Shown piece after piece: positions 61,264-64,000 of a DNA stretch of 64,000 nt. The notes beneath the pieces are model-generated. The model saw nothing but the letters and a program-made list of their open reading frames with translations. It did not search any database and was not told the DNA's origin. Source of the stretch: Acinetobacter bereziniae LMG 1003 = CIP 70.12. GTDB lineage: Bacteria > Pseudomonadota > Gammaproteobacteria > Pseudomonadales > Moraxellaceae. The stretch covers positions 2,816,416 to 2,880,415 of the forward strand of contig NZ_KB849756.1 of NCBI RefSeq assembly GCF_000368925.1. The letters are read 5' to 3'. Within the stretch, counting starts at the first letter, position 1. Each line of letters opens with the position of its first letter. The position numbers were made by a program, and so were the translations under genes.

Positions 61264-63174
61264 TTAACGATCAATATGATTTGGCTTGAAGTATGGTTTC
61301 TTTGGTTTTAGTTTTTTATTGAAACGTTTGACATCCAATTTTCTCAAAAGCGCTTCTGGCACAGGGCAAGCTTCATTTAAAATGATTGCAATCAAAACTT
61401 CACTACACAATGGTGCAAATAAAAAACCTTTAGAACCCAGTCCTGAAAAAGTATAAATTTCTTTGTCTGTCTCAACTTTTCCGAGTAATGGGAAATAATC
61501 CAAACTCTGCGCACGTACGGATGCACGACCATGCCATTCTGCAACAGGTGCGAGCCTTTCTGCATATTGTGGAAATACACTGTGGATAAGATCATAGTTA
61601 TGCACATGGTCTTCCGCTAATACTTCAGTATCATCTCGATTAGGATAAAAAGAAGCGCCTAAGATCAACTGTTGATCATCAAGTTGCATGCAATAACCGC
61701 CGTAGCTATAAGCATGTTTGGGATTGAGTTTGTGTTGACTGTTGTTGAGCCAACTCACTTGCCCACGGATGGGTTTAAGTAAGGGAAAGTTTTCAAAAAA
61801 ATGTTGGCTGTCTTTGGCACAGCAAACAATCACATGATCAAAGTCGCCCAGATGGCTATGCTGATGATCGAATAAGGTCAGTCGCTGAACATTTGTTTGA
61901 GTAATATTTTCGATTTTGGCATGTTTTAATTGAATCAACGGATGTTCAAGAATTTGATCTTTGAGTTGTTGCGTATAGACTGAACCTGCTTGAGTCAACT
62001 GCAAACTTTTGTATTGGGTGTGCAGATCGAGTTGTTCCGCTGTTTGTGCTTTAAGTAAATCTTGAGGATATTCACTCGCTAAGTGAAGTAATTCATCCGG
62101 ATTTTTTTGTGCCAGTTGCTGAACGGCAATCGGACGAAAGGCACTAAAATTTTGATAATGATTAAGCGCATATTGCCAAGCTAAGGTCATTAAATGTTCT
62201 GGACTCTGCTCAATCGGGCTGAGTTTTGGATTAAGCAATGCCAAGGGATTACCAGATGCACCTGATAATGGGGCAGATTGCTCGTAAATCGTAACTTGAT
62301 GTCCACGTTGAGCTAATCCCCATGCACAACTTAAACCCGCAATTCCTGCGCCAATAATCGCAATTTGACGTTGACCAAAATGATCTGTTGAGTTGCGATG
62401 ATTGTGTAGTTGTAGTTCTTGGCTTTGTTCTGCAATGGGCTCAGACGCATTCCAAATCGCTTTTAACATCTCGCGTTTATGTCCAAAACCACGTGGACGT
62501 GAAATGGTGATACCGTGTTGTGTTAAACCGCGCTTAAGCACGCCTGCTACACTGAATGAGGCAAATGTTGTTCCTATGTCAGAAAGTCTGATGAGATTGT
62601 TTAAAACATTGGCTTCCCACATGTCAGGATTGCATGAAGGCGCAAAACCATCTAAAAACCATGCATTGACGGGATGGGTTTTTGCAATAAGGGGAAAGAC
62701 ATCATGTGCATCACCTAACCAAAGATCAATTGAAAATCGGGCTTCAGGAAAGTTTAAACGATGGCATCCTGCAATTGGTAAGGGGTACTGTTCAATCAGT
62801 TGTTGTGAAAAACCTTTTAGCTCAGACCAGACTGCTAAAGCACGGATTAAATCTTGCTTAGACAGTGGGAACTTTTCGACGCTGATGATGTGTAAGTGAC
62901 TATGATTATCGGGACGAACCTGTTGCCAAAGTTGCCATAAGGCGAGAATATTGAGCCCTGTACCAAAACCTGTCTCACCTACACAAAAATACTCAAAATC
63001 ACGCAAAGCCCCTAGTCTGGTTTCAAGGTCATTGCCATTCAAAAAAACATGTCGTGTTTCTAGTAGTCCATTGTCTTTTGAAAAATAGACATCACCAAAT
63101 TGTTTTGAAATTGGAACTTCAATTCCATCAACACATTGCCAGTCTAAGTCGGCAGTTTGAATGGCATTTGACAA
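61264..63174 (-). CDS. mnmC: Bifunctional tRNA mnm5s2U34 synthesis enzyme MnmC
   Basis: A 636-residue fusion: N-terminal SAM-dependent methyltransferase (about 1-240, VGETGFGTGLNILALWQLWQ split, WFLDGFAPSCNPDMW) and C-terminal FAD oxidoreductase (from about 271, IAIIGAGIAGLSCAWGLA) that first removes the carboxymethyl group of cmnm5s2U. The order and length match gammaproteobacterial MnmC. It ends with a basic tail (KKLKPKKPYFKP). Confidence 0.95.
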   Translation of the reverse strand: MSNAIQTADLDWQCVDGIEVPISKQFGDVYFSKDNGLLETRHVFLNGNDLETRLGALRDFEYFCVGETGFGTGLNILALWQLWQQVRPDNHSHLHIISVEKFPLSKQDLIRALAVWSELKGFSQQLIEQYPLPIAGCHRLNFPEARFSIDLWLGDAHDVFPLIAKTHPVNAWFLDGFAPSCNPDMWEANVLNNLIRLSDIGTTFASFSVAGVLKRGLTQHGITISRPRGFGHKREMLKAIWNASEPIAEQSQELQLHNHRNSTDHFGQRQIAIIGAGIAGLSCAWGLAQRGHQVTIYEQSAPLSGASGNPLALLNPKLSPIEQSPEHLMTLAWQYALNHYQNFSAFRPIAVQQLAQKNPDELLHLASEYPQDLLKAQTAEQLDLHTQYKSLQLTQAGSVYTQQLKDQILEHPLIQLKHAKIENITQTNVQRLTLFDHQHSHLGDFDHVIVCCAKDSQHFFENFPLLKPIRGQVSWLNNSQHKLNPKHAYSYGGYCMQLDDQQLILGASFYPNRDDTEVLAEDHVHNYDLIHSVFPQYAERLAPVAEWHGRASVRAQSLDYFPLLGKVETDKEIYTFSGLGSKGFLFAPLCSEVLIAIILNEACPVPEALLRKLDVKRFNKKLKPKKPYFKPNHIDR

Positions 63175-63459
63175 CGTGAATTACCTTTTAATGATTGAGA
63201 TGTGGAGAACGCTTGAAATTATTCATATTCAAAATGATAGAGCATTATGATGCCAACAGATCACGGAGATTTACAACACTTGATTTGACGCTAGATACTA
63301 TTTACAACTTTTTCCAGTAGGTAAATCGCATTTAAATGTAGTCTAGCTGTTCTAAAACATATTTCAATAAGAATGCCCTGCAGGCATAAAAATGTCGAAA
63401 ACAACTTTTATACGTGAAGGGCATTAGAGTATCTGGATGAATGCAACCTTAATCGTGGT

Positions 63460-63990
63460 TTACCACTGACGACGGCGTTTGGTATAGATATAGCTTGCGA
63501 TTAAAAAGCCAAGTAATACACCCACGGCAATGGTAGCTGCACCATATAAAAACATTTGCGCGCTTTGTTCACTTTGTAGGACTTGAACCTGCACCCCAAG
63601 ATTATCATTTTTCAATTGTAACTCTTGGTTCTGCGCTAAGGCTTCTAAATTGGCTTTTTCAAGCTGTTGCAACCGAGTTGCTTGGTCTTTAACTAAAGCC
63701 TTGACTTTGGCATCTTGAGACGCTTTTTCCTTGACAATTTGTTCAGCAGTCAAAGGTTTATTTTCTTGTGCCTGTGCCTGTGCCTGAGTTTGAACTGTCG
63801 CATTTGCACCAGCAACTGCAGGAATGATATTGGGTTTTGGTGGCGCGACAGTTGGGTTCGCCTGAGCGGAAGGCGCTGCTGTCGTTGTTTGAGCTGTGAG
63901 TGCCTGTGTTGGCTCTGCCCATAACATAGGAGATAGAAGTATCGTAGAACTTAAAGTCAGACGAAGTAAGCTTTGAACGACAACGCGCAT
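63460..63990 (-). CDS. Membrane-anchored coiled-coil protein of unknown function
   Basis: A 176-residue protein: signal peptide (about 1-25, ending LWAEP), Ala/Gln/Pro/Thr-rich spacer with an AQAQAQ run, coiled coil (about 85-140), then one membrane helix (about 146-166, FLYGAATIAVGVLLGFLIAS) and a basic end (YTKRRRQW). The tail matches the pattern of the TIGR04211/YgiM-type SH3-and-anchor proteins, but the SH3 domain is absent here. The function is unknown. A palindrome (63373-63387) may terminate it. Confidence 0.7.
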   Translation of the reverse strand: MRVVVQSLLRLTLSSTILLSPMLWAEPTQALTAQTTTAAPSAQANPTVAPPKPNIIPAVAGANATVQTQAQAQAQENKPLTAEQIVKEKASQDAKVKALVKDQATRLQQLEKANLEALAQNQELQLKNDNLGVQVQVLQSEQSAQMFLYGAATIAVGVLLGFLIASYIYTKRRRQW

Positions 63991-64000
63991 TTTGTTATCC

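Noticed and set aside
62402..62899. 165-codon plus-strand frame inside mnmC
   Set aside because: Antisense to the conserved mnmC methyltransferase region; no recognisable domain.

Overview
The window looks like a chromosomal segment of an Acinetobacter (Moraxellaceae, Gammaproteobacteria). This is inferred from AT-rich DNA, leuB, asd, fimV and truA lying close together much as in Pseudomonas, the 5-oxoprolinase cluster and the general gene content. No database search was possible. No rRNA, tRNA, CRISPR array, transposase or integrase was found.

Layout. 1-9.7 kb is core metabolism: leuB, infA, an AraC-type regulator, truA, an asparaginase, a FimV system encoded as two genes, and asd. 9.8-15.2 kb holds an EEP-family phosphatase/nuclease, a strong candidate Gac-controlled RsmX/Y/Z-type small RNA, small membrane proteins and lipoproteins, a lipid A acyltransferase, a macrodomain protein and an acyltransferase-3. 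15.6-18.7 kb is a type VI secretion cargo module: a PAAR spike tip, a VRR-NUC nuclease effector, a DUF3396-type immunity protein and a truncated second immunity copy. 18.7-21 kb is uup and slyX. 21-28.5 kb is a LysR regulator followed by a five-gene 5-oxoproline/carboxylase operon (NRAMP-like transporter, PxpA, DUF1445 hydro-lyase, PxpB-PxpC fusion, biotin carboxylase-BCCP fusion). 28.6-42 kb mixes a PIN/NYN-like protein, an SDR/HxlR divergent pair, topA, a NYN-OST-HTH protein, an orphan zincin-like protein, HdeD, an AhpD-like protein, glycerate kinase, a UvrD-family helicase, an RRM protein and small conserved proteins. 42-50.6 kb is a CPA2 antiporter, rpmB-rpmG, an aldehyde dehydrogenase/TetR divergent pair, purU, tonB-exbB-exbD and msrA.

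51.0-56.6 kb is an accessory island: a HAD hydrolase, then a GntR/FCD regulator divergent from an operon of FAA hydrolase, alpha/beta hydrolase, amidohydrolase and a Tsx-like outer-membrane channel. It looks like a self-contained uptake and hydrolysis pathway for an unknown substrate. 56.8-64 kb returns to housekeeping genes: a DUF442 sulfurtransferase-like protein, an alpha/beta hydrolase, trxC, a YciA-like thioesterase, a SnoaL-like lipoprotein, a DUF4442 hotdog protein, a YajQ-family protein, a rhodanese, mnmC and a membrane-anchored coiled-coil protein.

Most notable signals: (1) at 10991-11235, a GacA-box palindrome, eight GGA motifs (two in hairpin loops) and a terminator, which together look like an Rsm sponge RNA; (2) the T6SS effector-immunity module with a decaying second immunity gene; (3) the catabolic island and the AACCA/TGGTT repeat array in its control region; (4) several unassigned palindromic operators beside regulators.
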